Shown: positions 7,509 to 16,602, counted from the stretch's first letter. The stretch is 64,000 bases of DNA from Mycobacterium kyogaense (GCF_003254575.1 NZ_QJUA01000004.1:1-64000), one strand, 5' to 3'. Notes: generated by a model from the sequence alone, not told the origin. Numbers and translations: made by a program.

Positions 7509-7832
7509 TCACTTCTTGCGATTCTCACCCAATTCCTCGGCGATGGGGTTCTGCGGCACGTCTCTGTCTCTTTCGGTGACACCCGGCTTGGTGGGCACCC
7601 GGTGCGCGGCACCCTTCTCGCCATTGGTCATCACGTCGTCGGTCAGCGGCACCGACGCGAGCACCTCGGAGAATGCGGCATACGTCTCGGGTGGGATCGA
7701 ACGCAGGGCCCGGATGGTGTCGTCATCGCAGGAATGGCGTTCGGCGGCTGCGAGAAGAGTCGCCTTGTCTGCCGGGAAGTCGACATCGTCGAGGCATTCG
7801 CGGAGTCGGTGGCGTGTGGTGGCTGCGGACAT
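7509..7832 (-). CDS. DUF2795 domain protein
   Basis: A 107-residue protein resembling DUF2795 proteins: an N-terminal helical domain with LRECLDDVDFPADKATLLAAAERH and IRALRSIPPETYAAFSEVLASV, then a disordered charged tail. ATG 7832 is chosen because AGAAGGAG lies at ideal distance. The family is common in actinobacteria and its biochemical role is unknown to me. A SigF-like promoter (GTTT-N15-GGGCAT) lies upstream at 7894-7870 on the same strand, which suggests a stress-induced gene. It follows the STAS gene in the same direction. Confidence 0.8.
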   Translation of the reverse strand: MSAATTRHRLRECLDDVDFPADKATLLAAAERHSCDDDTIRALRSIPPETYAAFSEVLASVPLTDDVMTNGEKGAAHRVPTKPGVTERDRDVPQNPIAEELGENRKK

Positions 7833-7869
7833 GGTGCTCCTTCTCATATGCCGGGTAGGTCGGTGCCCA

Positions 7870-7894
7870 ATGCCCGGCTCGACGGTGCGCAAAC
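7870..7894 (-). promoter_or_regulatory. SigF-like promoter (one mismatch)
   Basis: On the minus strand GTTT (7894-7891), a 15-base spacer and GGGCAT (7875-7870) differ at one base from the mycobacterial SigF consensus GTTT-N15-17-GGGTA(T/C). It lies 37 bp before the DUF2795 start. Confidence 0.45.
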
Positions 7895-7925
7895 CAGGCC
7901 GTCGTGACCTGCCGGGACGAGGGCG

Positions 7926-8474
7926 CTAGACCTGCGGGTCCGTGCCACCTGGGTGCAGATCGTCTGTCGTGTGAGGCCCGAAGCGTCGCAGACGCCTGCT
8001 CTGCTCAGACGCCTTCCGCGCTGCGTCGACAGTCTTCTGCGCGCGCCCACGGGCGCGTTGCGACTGTTCGATCACGGCGGCACCCAGAGTCTCACGACGG
8101 TCCGCCTTGAGCTGGGCTTTGTGCAGCGATGTGAATATTTCGAAGCGCTCGAGCAGATCAGCGGCGGCGAGTGCATCGGCGACAGGTCCAGTTGGCGACA
8201 CAACCAGGCAGAACGAGGTGTCCGCCTTTCCGGCGATTGAGGAGGCGTCGACGAGAGTTGTGACAAATTGGCCACCGACCGACGTGGCGCGGGACAGCTC
8301 GAGCACCAGCTGTGCCGGTTGCCGTGTCAGTTCATCGGCGACCACGCGGCCCATGGCCGCCGTCTCGGCATCATCGATGTCCCCAGAAACGAACAGGATG
8401 CTCGTCGAGTCGGGAAGTCGTCTCAGCGTGAACGAATGTCCGTTCTGCCGGCCGACGTCGCCCATTTCGCTCAC
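7926..8474 (-). CDS. STAS domain protein, anti-anti-sigma-like
   Basis: A 182-residue protein with an N-terminal STAS fold, about residues 15-115 (SILFVSGDIDD, QLVLELSRATSVGGQFVTTLVDAS), then a basic helical tail. In anti-anti-sigma factors a Ser/Thr in the second motif is phosphorylated by an RsbW-type kinase; here Ser/Thr residues occur in ATSVGG. GTG 8474 has a strong AGGAGG upstream. In mycobacteria several such proteins release SigF from its anti-sigma factor. The sigma-F-like gene and a STAS/ATPase gene elsewhere in this window make that role plausible but unproven. Confidence 0.75.
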   Translation of the reverse strand: MSEMGDVGRQNGHSFTLRRLPDSTSILFVSGDIDDAETAAMGRVVADELTRQPAQLVLELSRATSVGGQFVTTLVDASSIAGKADTSFCLVVSPTGPVADALAAADLLERFEIFTSLHKAQLKADRRETLGAAVIEQSQRARGRAQKTVDAARKASEQSRRLRRFGPHTTDDLHPGGTDPQV

Positions 8475-8490
8475 TCCGTCACCTCCTCTA

Positions 8491-8509
8491 TAGGTCCACC
8501 GGCGACCTA
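8491..8509. promoter_or_regulatory. Inverted repeat TAGGTC-N7-GACCTA
   Basis: A perfect 6-bp inverted repeat lies in the 201-bp divergent region between the STAS gene and the AraC-type regulator, just upstream of the STAS ribosome binding site. It is a candidate operator, regulator unknown. Confidence 0.4.
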
Positions 8510-8675
8510 ATCAGGCGGGGTGGGCGCTAGCTATCCGCTGACCGCCTCCGCAGTGGCCGTTTCGCGCCAGGCAGCCGGGCTGGCATGCTGGAAGGAGGGC
8601 CGCAACGACGCGGGGCAGGGGAGAATTTGGGGACCGGCGACGAGCCGCCTGCGCACACCGAGCTGGGGGCACCAC

Positions 8676-9653
8676 ATGACCGACGCGCCGTTCGAGCACG
8701 CAGCCGAGGTGCGGACAACTGACGTCGACGAGGCGGCCGATGCCGTCGGCCGCTTCTATGTCGCCGCAGAACTCGCTCCCATCGACACCGCCGCGGTGAA
8801 GATGCAGATGAAGGCGTTGGCGCTCCCCATGGTCACCGTCGGCGACGTCGGCTTCGGGGTGGATATCGAGATACGAGCCGACGACGTCAGCGCCTACTAC
8901 ATCGACGCACCGGTATCCGGCATGGCGATGAATCGATGGCGTGACGGTGCGGATGTCGCTACGACCGCTGGGGACGTCGCCATCTTCACACCGGGAACGC
9001 CGTGCCGGCTCGCCTGGTCCGCCGACTGCGATCAGGTCTGCGTCAAGGTGCCTGAATCACAGATGCGGCGCCAACTCGAAGCCATGCTCGACCGTCCAGT
9101 TCGGAAGCGGATCGTGTTCGATCGGCGGCTCAGTCTGAGCTCCACTGCTGCCAAGGACTGGTATTCGTTGGTGCGGCTGCTCGGGCGGCAAGCCTGGCAG
9201 CCCGGAGGCCTGCTGAACCACCCGCTCGCGGTGGGAAACCTCCAACTCCTCTTGATACAGGGCCTGTTGCAGATGCAGCCCCACAACTTCACCGATGCAC
9301 TCACCGCGCACGAACACCCGGCCAGCGCAGCGGTGACGAAGCGGGCAATCGATCTCATGCATGCTCATCCGCAGAAGCTCTGGAGCACAGCAGAATTGGC
9401 GCAAGCAGCTGGAGTCAGCGCGCGTTCGCTGCAGCGGGCGTTCGAACGGTCCGGCCACCCGTCGCCCATGGCCTATCTGCGACGGCTCCGGTTGAAGCAC
9501 GTGCACACCGAATTGGCCTCTCAGTCTCCGGACTCGGTCACGGTGACGACGGTCGCCGTCCGCTGGGGATTCCTGCACTTGGGCCGATTCGCCAGTCAGT
9601 ATCGTGAACAATTCGGGGAAAGCCCTTCAGAGACACTTCGTTTGGCCGGTTGA
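8676..9653 (+). CDS. AraC family transcriptional regulator
   Basis: A 325-residue AraC/XylS activator. The N-terminal half matches the AraC-binding-like domain seen in actinobacterial members (YYIDAPVSG, TPGTPCRLAW). The C-terminal double HTH spans about 225-322, with LWSTAELAQAAGVSARSLQRAFER and VAVRWGFLHLGRFASQYREQFGESPSETL. ATG 8676 is chosen by homology-like length. It is divergent from the STAS gene. It is paralogous in layout to the AraC gene at 21.2 kb. The effector is unknown. Confidence 0.92.
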   Translation: MTDAPFEHAAEVRTTDVDEAADAVGRFYVAAELAPIDTAAVKMQMKALALPMVTVGDVGFGVDIEIRADDVSAYYIDAPVSGMAMNRWRDGADVATTAGDVAIFTPGTPCRLAWSADCDQVCVKVPESQMRRQLEAMLDRPVRKRIVFDRRLSLSSTAAKDWYSLVRLLGRQAWQPGGLLNHPLAVGNLQLLLIQGLLQMQPHNFTDALTAHEHPASAAVTKRAIDLMHAHPQKLWSTAELAQAAGVSARSLQRAFERSGHPSPMAYLRRLRLKHVHTELASQSPDSVTVTTVAVRWGFLHLGRFASQYREQFGESPSETLRLAG

Positions 9654-9723
9654 CCGGCTCGTCCTCGAGTCCCGGTGCCATCACCCGTCGGTTCTGGGCG
9701 AGCTCGGTCGCGGCAGCGGGCAG

Positions 9724-9735
9724 TAACCTCGAGTC
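9724..9735 (+). promoter_or_regulatory. Leaderless -10 element
   Basis: TAACCT (9724-9729) ends six bases before ATG 9736; no ribosome binding site is seen. This is the same arrangement as at 4471. Confidence 0.5.
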
Positions 9736-10155
9736 ATGCCACGCGCACTCACCGACGACGAGATCACCGCCTTCCTCGACAGCCGCCCCGGGTGGGCGGC
9801 ACTGACGACACTCGACGAGGACGGGTTTCCCCACACCGTGCCGCTGGGCTACTTCCGGCTCGGCGACGACATCGTCATGGGCGTGCGCGACAACACGCGC
9901 AAGATCGCCAACGTAGAGCGTGATCCGAAGGTTAGCATCATGCTCGAAGACGGGTCCACGATGTCCGACATTCGCGGCGTCATGATCCAGGGCCACGCAC
10001 GCGTGGTCCGCGACGCAGAAGCCGTCGAGCTCGCGCGGCACGGCGCCCGCAGACGTGGCGTGCCGGAGGACGAACTGCCCACCGAGCCGCGACCGGGCTC
10101 CGCCTACATCTACGTGACCCCGGTGCGCACCCGCTCCTGGCAGTACGGGGACTGA
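9736..10155 (+). CDS. PPOX-family flavin/F420-dependent oxidoreductase
   Basis: A 139-residue split-barrel protein of the pyridoxamine-phosphate-oxidase-like family, of the kind that in mycobacteria binds F420 or FMN. Features are WAALTTLDEDGFPHTVPLGYFRLGDDIVMGV (strands 1-4), RKIANVERDPKVSIMLED, and a C-terminal TRSWQYG. Small members reduce or detoxify diverse substrates using F420H2. The cofactor cannot be decided by eye. It starts at a leaderless ATG and converges on the topoisomerase operon. Confidence 0.88.
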   Translation: MPRALTDDEITAFLDSRPGWAALTTLDEDGFPHTVPLGYFRLGDDIVMGVRDNTRKIANVERDPKVSIMLEDGSTMSDIRGVMIQGHARVVRDAEAVELARHGARRRGVPEDELPTEPRPGSAYIYVTPVRTRSWQYGD

Positions 10156-12294
10156 TCAGCCCGCCGGGGTGACGTCGCTTCCCGAACCCTTGATCGACGC
10201 CTTGGCGCGGCTCTCGGCACGCACCGTCCGGGTGCCGCGCACATAACCGGTCGGTGAGATCGACGCGGCCAGCAGCGCATCTTCGCCCTTGATGAACGGG
10301 TGGAACCCGACACCGGCGCCGCCTCGGCCCTTGACCGGGATATCGGCGACTTCGGTGACTTTCCAGCTCTTTTCGGCCAGCGACAGGATCGCCTCACCGT
10401 TGGCACACGACACCGGCAGCGCGGCGACCACCTCGTCCCCGTCACCGGTCAGCTTCACCCCGGCGACGCCGTTCCCTGCCGCACCCTGCGGGTTGACCGC
10501 GGCCGGATCGATCCGCAGGATCTTGCCGCGCCGCGTCACCAGCGCCAGGTGATAGCCCTCGGGCAGTACACCGGAGCGCACCAGCCCGGTGATGTCCGGT
10601 GCCACCGGGATGTCGCGGATCTTGAACGGCAGGCCGCCTCCGTTGGTGAACTTCACGCGTCCATCGCTCCACACCGCCCAGCCGAGACCGGAGGTGAGCA
10701 GCTCACCGTGACTGTCGGAGAACACCCCGCGATCGTCGAGGCGCCACGCGGTGTTGACCTTGCGTTCGCGCGGACCGTCCTCGTCACTGCCCGCCGTCAC
10801 GGGGGTGGCTTCGGCGTCGAGCACGGTGCGGCGGTCGAACTCCGGACCCTTGAACAGCTTCGCCGTCTCGACGAGCTCCTGATCGATCACCTTTCGACGC
10901 GCATCCGGGTCGGTCACCAGTTCGGTCAACGCGGCGAACTCGGCGTCCAGCTTCTCCGCTTCGGCACGCAGCTCGATGACGTCCAATTTGGTCAAGCGTC
11001 GAAGCTGCAGTGCCAGAACGTAATCAGCCTGCACGGCGTCGATCCCGAACCGCTCCTGCAAACCCTGCCGCGCCTCGTCGACCGTCTCCGAACCGCGGAT
11101 GACCGCGACCGCCGCGTCGATGTCCAGATGGATCGTCATCAGACCGGCCACCAGGTGCCGGCGGGCGGTCACCTTCTCCAACCGGTACTCGCTGCGGTGC
11201 AGCACCACCGAATCCCGCAGCGTCAGGAACGCCGCGATCAGTTCCCGAACCGACCACCAGCGGGGCACCCGGTTCTCGTCGAGCGCGACGAGACTGGCGG
11301 CGAACGTCGACTCCAGCGGAGTCAGCGCCAGCAGCTGCGTCCGGATGTCCTCGGCGTTGTGGCCGCGCTTGGCGGTGACCACGATGCGCAGACCGTTGCG
11401 CCGGTCGGTGAGGTCGGACATGTCGGCGACGCCGGACATCTCGCCGGACTCGACCAGCGCTCGGATCCGCTCCTGCACAGTGTTGCTCGCAACACCGGGC
11501 GGCAATTCGGTGATGACGCAGTTCTTGCCGTCGACATGGATCGTGCCGCGGACCGTGAACGCACCCCGGCCGGTGGTGATGTACTCCCGAAGTCCTGCCG
11601 TGCCGACGACGGTGGCGCCGCAGCCCCAGTCGGGCCCGGGGATGAGTTTGACCAACCGGTCGTCGGTCATGTTCGGGGTCTTGAGCAGCGCCCGGCAGGC
11701 GGCCATCACCTCGCGTGGGTTGTGCGCGGGCACCTTGGTGGCCCACCCCTCGGCGATGCCGACGGCACCGTTGCAGAGCAGCACCGGCCACTGAGCCGGC
11801 AGCATCGTCGGCTCGGTCCATTCCCCGTCGAACGTGGGCACCATCGGCACGGCGTGGTCGTCGAGCTCCGCGGTCAGCGCTGCACCCGGCGCCGAGAGCC
11901 GCATCTCGGTGTACCGGTCGGCCGCAGGGATGTCTCCCTGGATGCGGGGGAATGCGCCCTGTCCGTCAATGACTTTGACGCGCTGGAACTCCGCGGCCAT
12001 CAGCGCCGCCGCGCCGTACATCGACGCGCCGCCGTGGGGGTGCAGGTTGCCGGTGACCGCCGAGCAGACCTTCGACGATTTCTGCGGCTTGTTGCCGGGC
12101 AGCAGCCGTGAGTCGTGCATCTGATAGAGCAGACGCCGCTGGCCGGGTTTGAGCCCGTCGAACGCCGACGGGATGGCCCGGTCGCTGACGCTGTAGAGCG
12201 CGAAGGTCAGCTGATAGTGATTCCAGTAGTCGTCGGCGCTCTGGTCGAGCACCAGGTCGGGGTTCTGTTCAGGGATGTCCAGGGTGGCAGACAC
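10156..12294 (-). CDS. Atypical type II topoisomerase, GyrA/ParC-like subunit (TopoM-like)
   Basis: A 712-residue DNA breakage-reunion subunit. The catalytic tyrosine is Tyr128 in DRYTEMRL; LKPGQRRLLYQM (about 48-59), HPHGGASMYGAA (about 85-96) and FPRIQGD match the GyrA/ParC core. The C-terminal part is shorter than a gyrase beta-pinwheel domain. GTG 12294 was chosen because AGGAG, overlapping the stop of the upstream B-subunit gene, is properly spaced. Mycobacteria have a single canonical gyrase. This second pair corresponds to TopoNM of M. smegmatis, described as an atypical enzyme with positive supercoiling activity. The gene follows the B subunit with a 10-bp gap. Confidence 0.9.
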   Translation of the reverse strand: MSATLDIPEQNPDLVLDQSADDYWNHYQLTFALYSVSDRAIPSAFDGLKPGQRRLLYQMHDSRLLPGNKPQKSSKVCSAVTGNLHPHGGASMYGAAALMAAEFQRVKVIDGQGAFPRIQGDIPAADRYTEMRLSAPGAALTAELDDHAVPMVPTFDGEWTEPTMLPAQWPVLLCNGAVGIAEGWATKVPAHNPREVMAACRALLKTPNMTDDRLVKLIPGPDWGCGATVVGTAGLREYITTGRGAFTVRGTIHVDGKNCVITELPPGVASNTVQERIRALVESGEMSGVADMSDLTDRRNGLRIVVTAKRGHNAEDIRTQLLALTPLESTFAASLVALDENRVPRWWSVRELIAAFLTLRDSVVLHRSEYRLEKVTARRHLVAGLMTIHLDIDAAVAVIRGSETVDEARQGLQERFGIDAVQADYVLALQLRRLTKLDVIELRAEAEKLDAEFAALTELVTDPDARRKVIDQELVETAKLFKGPEFDRRTVLDAEATPVTAGSDEDGPRERKVNTAWRLDDRGVFSDSHGELLTSGLGWAVWSDGRVKFTNGGGLPFKIRDIPVAPDITGLVRSGVLPEGYHLALVTRRGKILRIDPAAVNPQGAAGNGVAGVKLTGDGDEVVAALPVSCANGEAILSLAEKSWKVTEVADIPVKGRGGAGVGFHPFIKGEDALLAASISPTGYVRGTRTVRAESRAKASIKGSGSDVTPAG

Positions 12295-12304
12295 TTCAGT
12301 ACTC

Positions 12305-14338
12305 CTAGTCGAGGTCCAACGCGGAGGTGTCGACACGGGCGGCGATCTCGGCCATCCACGTGCGACGCCCCTCGGGCGGCCCGCCGAACAACGTGTGGTG
12401 CAGCTTCGCCTCGTCGTGGTCGGGATGGACGCGAATCACCGTGCGGCGCTGCGGATCCAGCACGGTGTTCCAGAAGTCGTCGGCATCCATCTCACCGAGA
12501 CCCTTGTTGCGTTGCACTTCGACCCGCTTCTTGGAGGTGGCCTTCAGTTGTGCCACCGCCGCGTCCCGTTCGGACTCGTCCTGACAGTAGATCCGGTCGT
12601 CCCCGTTCTTCACCACGAACAGCGGTGGCAACGTCACGTAGACCATGCCGGCCTCGACGAGCGGACGGTAGAAGTCCAGGAACATCGAGATCAGGCTCGA
12701 GTTGATGTTGCCGCCGTCGGGATCGGCGTCGGAGGCGAACAGGATGCGGTCATACCGGCACTGTTCGGGATCGCAGCTGTCACGCACGCCGCAGCCGAGA
12801 ATCCGTTCGATCGAATCGAATTCGTCCTTGGCGCGGGCCTTGGTCAGGGCGAAGCCGTAGACATTGGGCGGCTTGCCCTTCAGCGGAAAGGCGGCTTGGA
12901 AGGTCGCGTCGCGTGCGGCTTTGATGGTACCCAGCGCCGAATCACCCTCGCAGAGAAACAGTTCGGCTCCCGAACCACGGCCAGTCTCCCTGCTGGGCAG
13001 CAGCTTCGGTGGGAGAGACAGATTGGTGCCGAGCCCCTTGGCCTTCGACGCCGCCCGCGACCGTGCCTTGGCCCCTTCGGCGCTGCGCCGCGCGCGGGCG
13101 AATTCCAGCGCCAGCTTGGTCCACAGCGAGACAGTCTCACCGTTGGCAGGATTGGCCGCCCAGATGGTGACACTGCGCGCCACATCCGGTGCCATCGCCA
13201 GGTTCAGCGACCGCGACGACACCGCTGTCTTGGCCTGGGAGTCCCACGACACGTCGGGGGCACGGGTGTCGACCGCGAGGGCGGTGACCGCCGCGAAATC
13301 CTGTGCCTCCGGGCCTTCTTCGCCCTTGGCCAGGCCGAGGTCGCGGATGCGGGACGCCCGGTCGGCCAGCGCCTCGGAGAGCCCCTTCATCGCCGCGGTG
13401 AGGTGGGAACCGCCACCGGGCGTGCGGACGGTGTTGCAGAACGCGGCCACCGTCGCCGGCTCGGCCGGGCCGGCGGTCAGCGACCAGCGGAACGGTGTCG
13501 GGCCGCGACCGGTGGTGTACTCGCCGCGACCTTCGACGACAGCCCGCACGGCGGGAGCGGGGTTACCCGCCGCGGTGCACATCAGTTCCAGCAGCGTGTC
13601 GGTGCCCCAGGGGCCGTCGAAGGGTTCGAGCAGCGCAGGCGGCACTTCGTCGCCGGGCCAGCCCTCGTCGACGACCGAAAGATGCACGCCGGGGGACATC
13701 CGCGCGGCCGCGTGGGCGCGCAGCAGCACCTCACCGATGTCCATCGTCGAATCGGGCACGACGGTGGGATCGAACAGGATGCGCACTTCAGTGCCGTGAG
13801 CGTTCGGCTTCCGATTACCGACGCCCTGCAGCTTCTGGGTGTCGGCACGAGTGAACGGCGCCTCGGGATTGAAGTCCTTGCCGTCGAACACGCCGGGGTA
13901 GCCGCCGCCGAAGCTCTGCAGGTAGGTCTTGCCGCCCCGGCGAACCGTCACGTCGGTGCGGGCGGAGATGAAGACTGCGGCCGCGGCGCCGATTCCGTTC
14001 AGACCGGCCCCGGTGCTGGTGGCGTCGGCGTGCGCGGAGAACTTGCCGCCGGCGCGGGCGGTGCCGAGGGTCTTGACAATGCCGTTCTTGCCGGTGGCCG
14101 GGTCGGTGTCGACCGGCAGGCCACGCCCGTCGTCGGCGACACTGACCGACCCGTCGGCGTGCAGGGTGATCGTTACGGTCGACCCGCCGTGGCTGGGGTC
14201 GGCGACCTCTTCCACCGCGTTGTCGATCAGCTCACGCAACGCAGTGTTCAGGATGTCCAGACCGAGGTTGACCGCCGGCCGCAGGCGGGTGTGCTGGACA
14301 TCGTCGAGCTCGGTGATGTCAGCGGCGGTGTAACTCAC
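12305..14338 (-). CDS. Atypical type II topoisomerase, GyrB/ParE-like subunit (TopoN-like)
   Basis: A 677-residue ATPase/TOPRIM subunit. The GHKL ATPase shows the N-box LRELIDNAVEEV (about 35-46), DDGRGLPV (about 68-75) and GLNGIGAAA (about 113-121). The TOPRIM part shows LFLCEGDSALG (about 460-470), SDADPDGGNI and the C-terminal NKGLGEMDADDFW. Start GTG 14338 follows AAAGGA. It lies first in a two-gene operon with the A-like subunit. The ATP-lid and metal residues look intact, so the complex should be active. It is not the house-keeping gyrase, which lies elsewhere in mycobacteria beside recF. Confidence 0.9.
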   Translation of the reverse strand: MSYTAADITELDDVQHTRLRPAVNLGLDILNTALRELIDNAVEEVADPSHGGSTVTITLHADGSVSVADDGRGLPVDTDPATGKNGIVKTLGTARAGGKFSAHADATSTGAGLNGIGAAAAVFISARTDVTVRRGGKTYLQSFGGGYPGVFDGKDFNPEAPFTRADTQKLQGVGNRKPNAHGTEVRILFDPTVVPDSTMDIGEVLLRAHAAARMSPGVHLSVVDEGWPGDEVPPALLEPFDGPWGTDTLLELMCTAAGNPAPAVRAVVEGRGEYTTGRGPTPFRWSLTAGPAEPATVAAFCNTVRTPGGGSHLTAAMKGLSEALADRASRIRDLGLAKGEEGPEAQDFAAVTALAVDTRAPDVSWDSQAKTAVSSRSLNLAMAPDVARSVTIWAANPANGETVSLWTKLALEFARARRSAEGAKARSRAASKAKGLGTNLSLPPKLLPSRETGRGSGAELFLCEGDSALGTIKAARDATFQAAFPLKGKPPNVYGFALTKARAKDEFDSIERILGCGVRDSCDPEQCRYDRILFASDADPDGGNINSSLISMFLDFYRPLVEAGMVYVTLPPLFVVKNGDDRIYCQDESERDAAVAQLKATSKKRVEVQRNKGLGEMDADDFWNTVLDPQRRTVIRVHPDHDEAKLHHTLFGGPPEGRRTWMAEIAARVDTSALDLD

Positions 14339-14458
14339 GTCTCGTCCTTTCCATCAGGTGGGCGCCGATCGGTGGAATGGTAGACGGCGGATCCGACTTC
14401 CTCCTGCATCTGCAGCTCAGCCACTCGGTTTTTGTGGCGGTGATGACACCATGGCGTG

Positions 14459-15355
14459 ATGCGCGCCTTCCTGTCTCGTCAGCGACGGCGGCTGACTCAG
14501 ATGATGCGGCCGCGTCGGGGCGTTGGCGTCGCAGGGTTCGACGCCCGTACGAATCGGTGGGTCGACGTCGAGACAGCGATTCCCGTACAGCGCGACGAGC
14601 TGACCTTCGCGACCTTCAACATCTGGTTCAGCGATCACCACGCGCCAGCGCGCTACCACGCCATCGTGTACCTGCTCGAGGCGCACAGCCCGGATGTCAT
14701 CGCGTTACAGGAGGTCACGTCCGCGGCTCTCGAGGTGTTCCTCGCGCAGCCGTGGATTCGTCAGCACTACTACCGCGCGGCGGCCACGGGTCACGCCTTC
14801 GGCAGGAACGGGCTGCTGCTTCTCTCGCGCCTGCCGATGTCGCATGCTGTCTACACCCATCTGCCGCGCAGCGTCGGGCGCGGCCTGCTCCAGGCGAACC
14901 TGACGGTCAACGGACGCGCGCTGACGATCTGCTCATTACACCTGGAAAGCGGCAAGTCGGCGTCGGAGATTCGCACGCACCAGCTGGCCACGGTGTTTCG
15001 CGCCGTCGACACCGCCGAAAACGCCGTGCTGTGTGGGGATTTCAACCTGCGAAACGCCGAGGGCAGCAGGCTGCCCGACTCCTATGTCGACGCATGGCCG
15101 ACCCTGCACCCCAGCGACGAGGGGTTCACCGAGGACACGTCGGTCAATCTCATGCTGAACGACAGCAAGGGCAAGCCCAGAAAGGTGCGATTCGACCGCA
15201 TCCTGGTCAAGGGTGACCAGTGGGTCCCGGCAGACATTCGACTCCTGGGTACCGAACCGATCTCGCAGACGACGCCGAGAGTCTTCCCGTCCGACCATTT
15301 CGGCCTGCTGTGCCGGGTGGTTGCCGCCGGACGAGCCGTCATTGCCGACGCATGA
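14459..15355 (+). CDS. Endonuclease/exonuclease/phosphatase family protein
   Basis: A 298-residue EEP-fold hydrolase. The core motifs are present in order: FNIW (about residue 53), the metal-binding Glu of IALQEV, SLHLESG, GDFNLRN, FDRILVKG and a final PSDHFGL with the general-base His. A basic N-terminus (SRQRRRLTQMMRPRRG) precedes the domain. Members cleave phosphodiesters in DNA (TDP2/APE1-like), sphingomyelin or phosphoinositides. The overall length and QEV/GDFN/SDH set suggest a nuclease or TDP2-like phosphodiesterase, not a lipase. An in-frame GTG lies one codon upstream. It is divergent from the TopoNM operon, so a DNA-end repair role would fit, but this is only inference. Confidence 0.85.
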   Translation: MRAFLSRQRRRLTQMMRPRRGVGVAGFDARTNRWVDVETAIPVQRDELTFATFNIWFSDHHAPARYHAIVYLLEAHSPDVIALQEVTSAALEVFLAQPWIRQHYYRAAATGHAFGRNGLLLLSRLPMSHAVYTHLPRSVGRGLLQANLTVNGRALTICSLHLESGKSASEIRTHQLATVFRAVDTAENAVLCGDFNLRNAEGSRLPDSYVDAWPTLHPSDEGFTEDTSVNLMLNDSKGKPRKVRFDRILVKGDQWVPADIRLLGTEPISQTTPRVFPSDHFGLLCRVVAAGRAVIADA

Positions 15356-15405
15356 ACACTGCGAAAACTCCGCTGTCGGCGGCCGCCTCGCCGGGCATCG
15401 GCCTC

Positions 15406-15418
15406 TAAGCTGGCGGAA
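15406..15418 (+). promoter_or_regulatory. Leaderless -10 element
   Basis: TAAGCT (15406-15411) lies seven bases before ATG 15419, supporting a leaderless start for the small gene that follows. Confidence 0.4.
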
Positions 15419-15658
15419 ATGCCTACCTCTTCATCGCCGCAGGACGAGTTGCGAGTCAACTTCCAAGTTCTGCTCAACAGCGCCCTCACCCACGGACGGG
15501 CGGCGTCACGCGAGTGCGGTCTGGGCCCTGCCACCGTCGAAGCGATCAACGCGATCGCCTACGACCATCCGGACGCCGAAGCCGACGCCGTCGCAGCTGC
15601 CTACGACGCCTTCGGTGCCGAGCATGGGGGAGTGCAGTCCACCAACAGGACGGCATAG
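15419..15658 (+). CDS. Hypothetical small protein
   Basis: A 79-residue acidic, Ala-rich protein with two predicted helices (LRVNFQVLLNSALTHGRAAS and AAYDAFGAEHG). No family is recognised. The frame shows coding-like third-position G/C, and the start follows a good leaderless -10. It lies between the phosphodiesterase gene and a convergent membrane-protein gene. It is probably real but unassigned. Confidence 0.6.
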   Translation: MPTSSSPQDELRVNFQVLLNSALTHGRAASRECGLGPATVEAINAIAYDHPDAEADAVAAAYDAFGAEHGGVQSTNRTA

Positions 15659-15668
15659 CTGACGATTC

Positions 15669-16373
15669 TCACGCGGCGACAGCTACGTCGGCCGTGTTGG
15701 CCGTGTTGGCCTTGTTGGCCTGCAGGCATGCCCACGACATCGTGAACAGGAAGATGCAGTAGGTGGTGAGCGCCAACCAGAACAGCAGCACCCCGTTCCA
15801 GGCGAAGGGGCCGCTGTGGAAGAAGTACGCGAAGATGTCGGGGATGAACGACACGGCGACGAAGAAGTTCACGTAGCCGACCCAGCGGGGAAAGACCGTT
15901 TGGCCGCTGAGAACTGCGATGCCGATGGACAGGTTCTGCAGACAGAACAGCATGATCGCGGGGAACAGAATGAGCCAGCCCATGTCGTGCAGTAGCAGCA
16001 CCGTGTCATCGGATCGATCGGTGCGGAATGTGGCCATGGCCCACAACAACATGGGCAAGAGGTTGAGCAGCAGCGTGGCGGTTCCTGTGGCGAGCTGGGT
16101 CAACGCCAGTACCGGGCGACGCCCTTCGATCCGCAGCAGATGCATGCTGATCGTGGCCACCAGCGGGGCATAGAGGACGATGCCCAGGGAGGCGAGGACG
16201 AAGCCCGCACCGGTCAGGGTGGGGTGCTCGAGGTAGAACGCGCGCACCTCGGACATCGGCGCACCCGGACCCAGAGGTAGGGGCAACATCCCGGCGATCA
16301 GCCAACCCACGAGGGTGACCACCACAGCAGCGGGCCCGCCGAGTGCACACAGTGTCAGCACGCGAGGATTCAC
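15669..16373 (-). CDS. Integral membrane protein, unknown function
   Basis: A 234-residue protein with about six hydrophobic segments (starting AAVVVTLVGWLIAGML, then LTGAGFVLASLGIVLYAPLVATI and others to LFWLALTTYCIFLFTMSWACL). It resembles a family of actinobacterial multipass proteins without known role. The C-terminal tail KANTANTADVAVAA is encoded by short imperfect repeats (GGCCGTGTTGGCCGTGTTGG around 15690-15720), which may vary in length by slippage. ATG 16373 is the first Met. A T-rich tract at 16417-16435 lies upstream and may be part of its promoter region. Confidence 0.7.
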   Translation of the reverse strand: MNPRVLTLCALGGPAAVVVTLVGWLIAGMLPLPLGPGAPMSEVRAFYLEHPTLTGAGFVLASLGIVLYAPLVATISMHLLRIEGRRPVLALTQLATGTATLLLNLLPMLLWAMATFRTDRSDDTVLLLHDMGWLILFPAIMLFCLQNLSIGIAVLSGQTVFPRWVGYVNFFVAVSFIPDIFAYFFHSGPFAWNGVLLFWLALTTYCIFLFTMSWACLQANKANTANTADVAVAA

Positions 16374-16602
16374 GATTCCCTACTCTCGCAACGCGCGAGC
16401 CGCGACTGCTCGCAGGTTTTTAATTTTGATTAAGTGGAGAAGCTACGGGCTGGCATGCGGGGTGGTCAAGAGGCGCCCGCAGCACCGGACCGGATTCTTT
16501 CGCCGACGTCCCTCCCGTGGTGATCTTGATCTCTCGCGCAGCGGCCACAAATTTCGTACGGTCATGCGGTCCTTGATGTGTTCGCGGGAGCCGGGGTGTC
16601 AG

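Noticed and set aside
10300..12111. A 603-codon plus-strand frame
   Set aside because: Antisense shadow of the GyrA-like subunit; composition is that of a shadow frame.
12275..14383. A 702-codon plus-strand frame opposite the topoisomerase B subunit
   Set aside because: It is the antisense of strongly conserved GHKL and TOPRIM motifs, with no ribosome binding site or recognisable domain.
15690..15720. Short GGCCGTGTT-type repeats considered as CRISPR or satellite
   Set aside because: Only about three imperfect 9-base units inside a gene's 3' end; no spacers. No CRISPR array was seen anywhere in the window.
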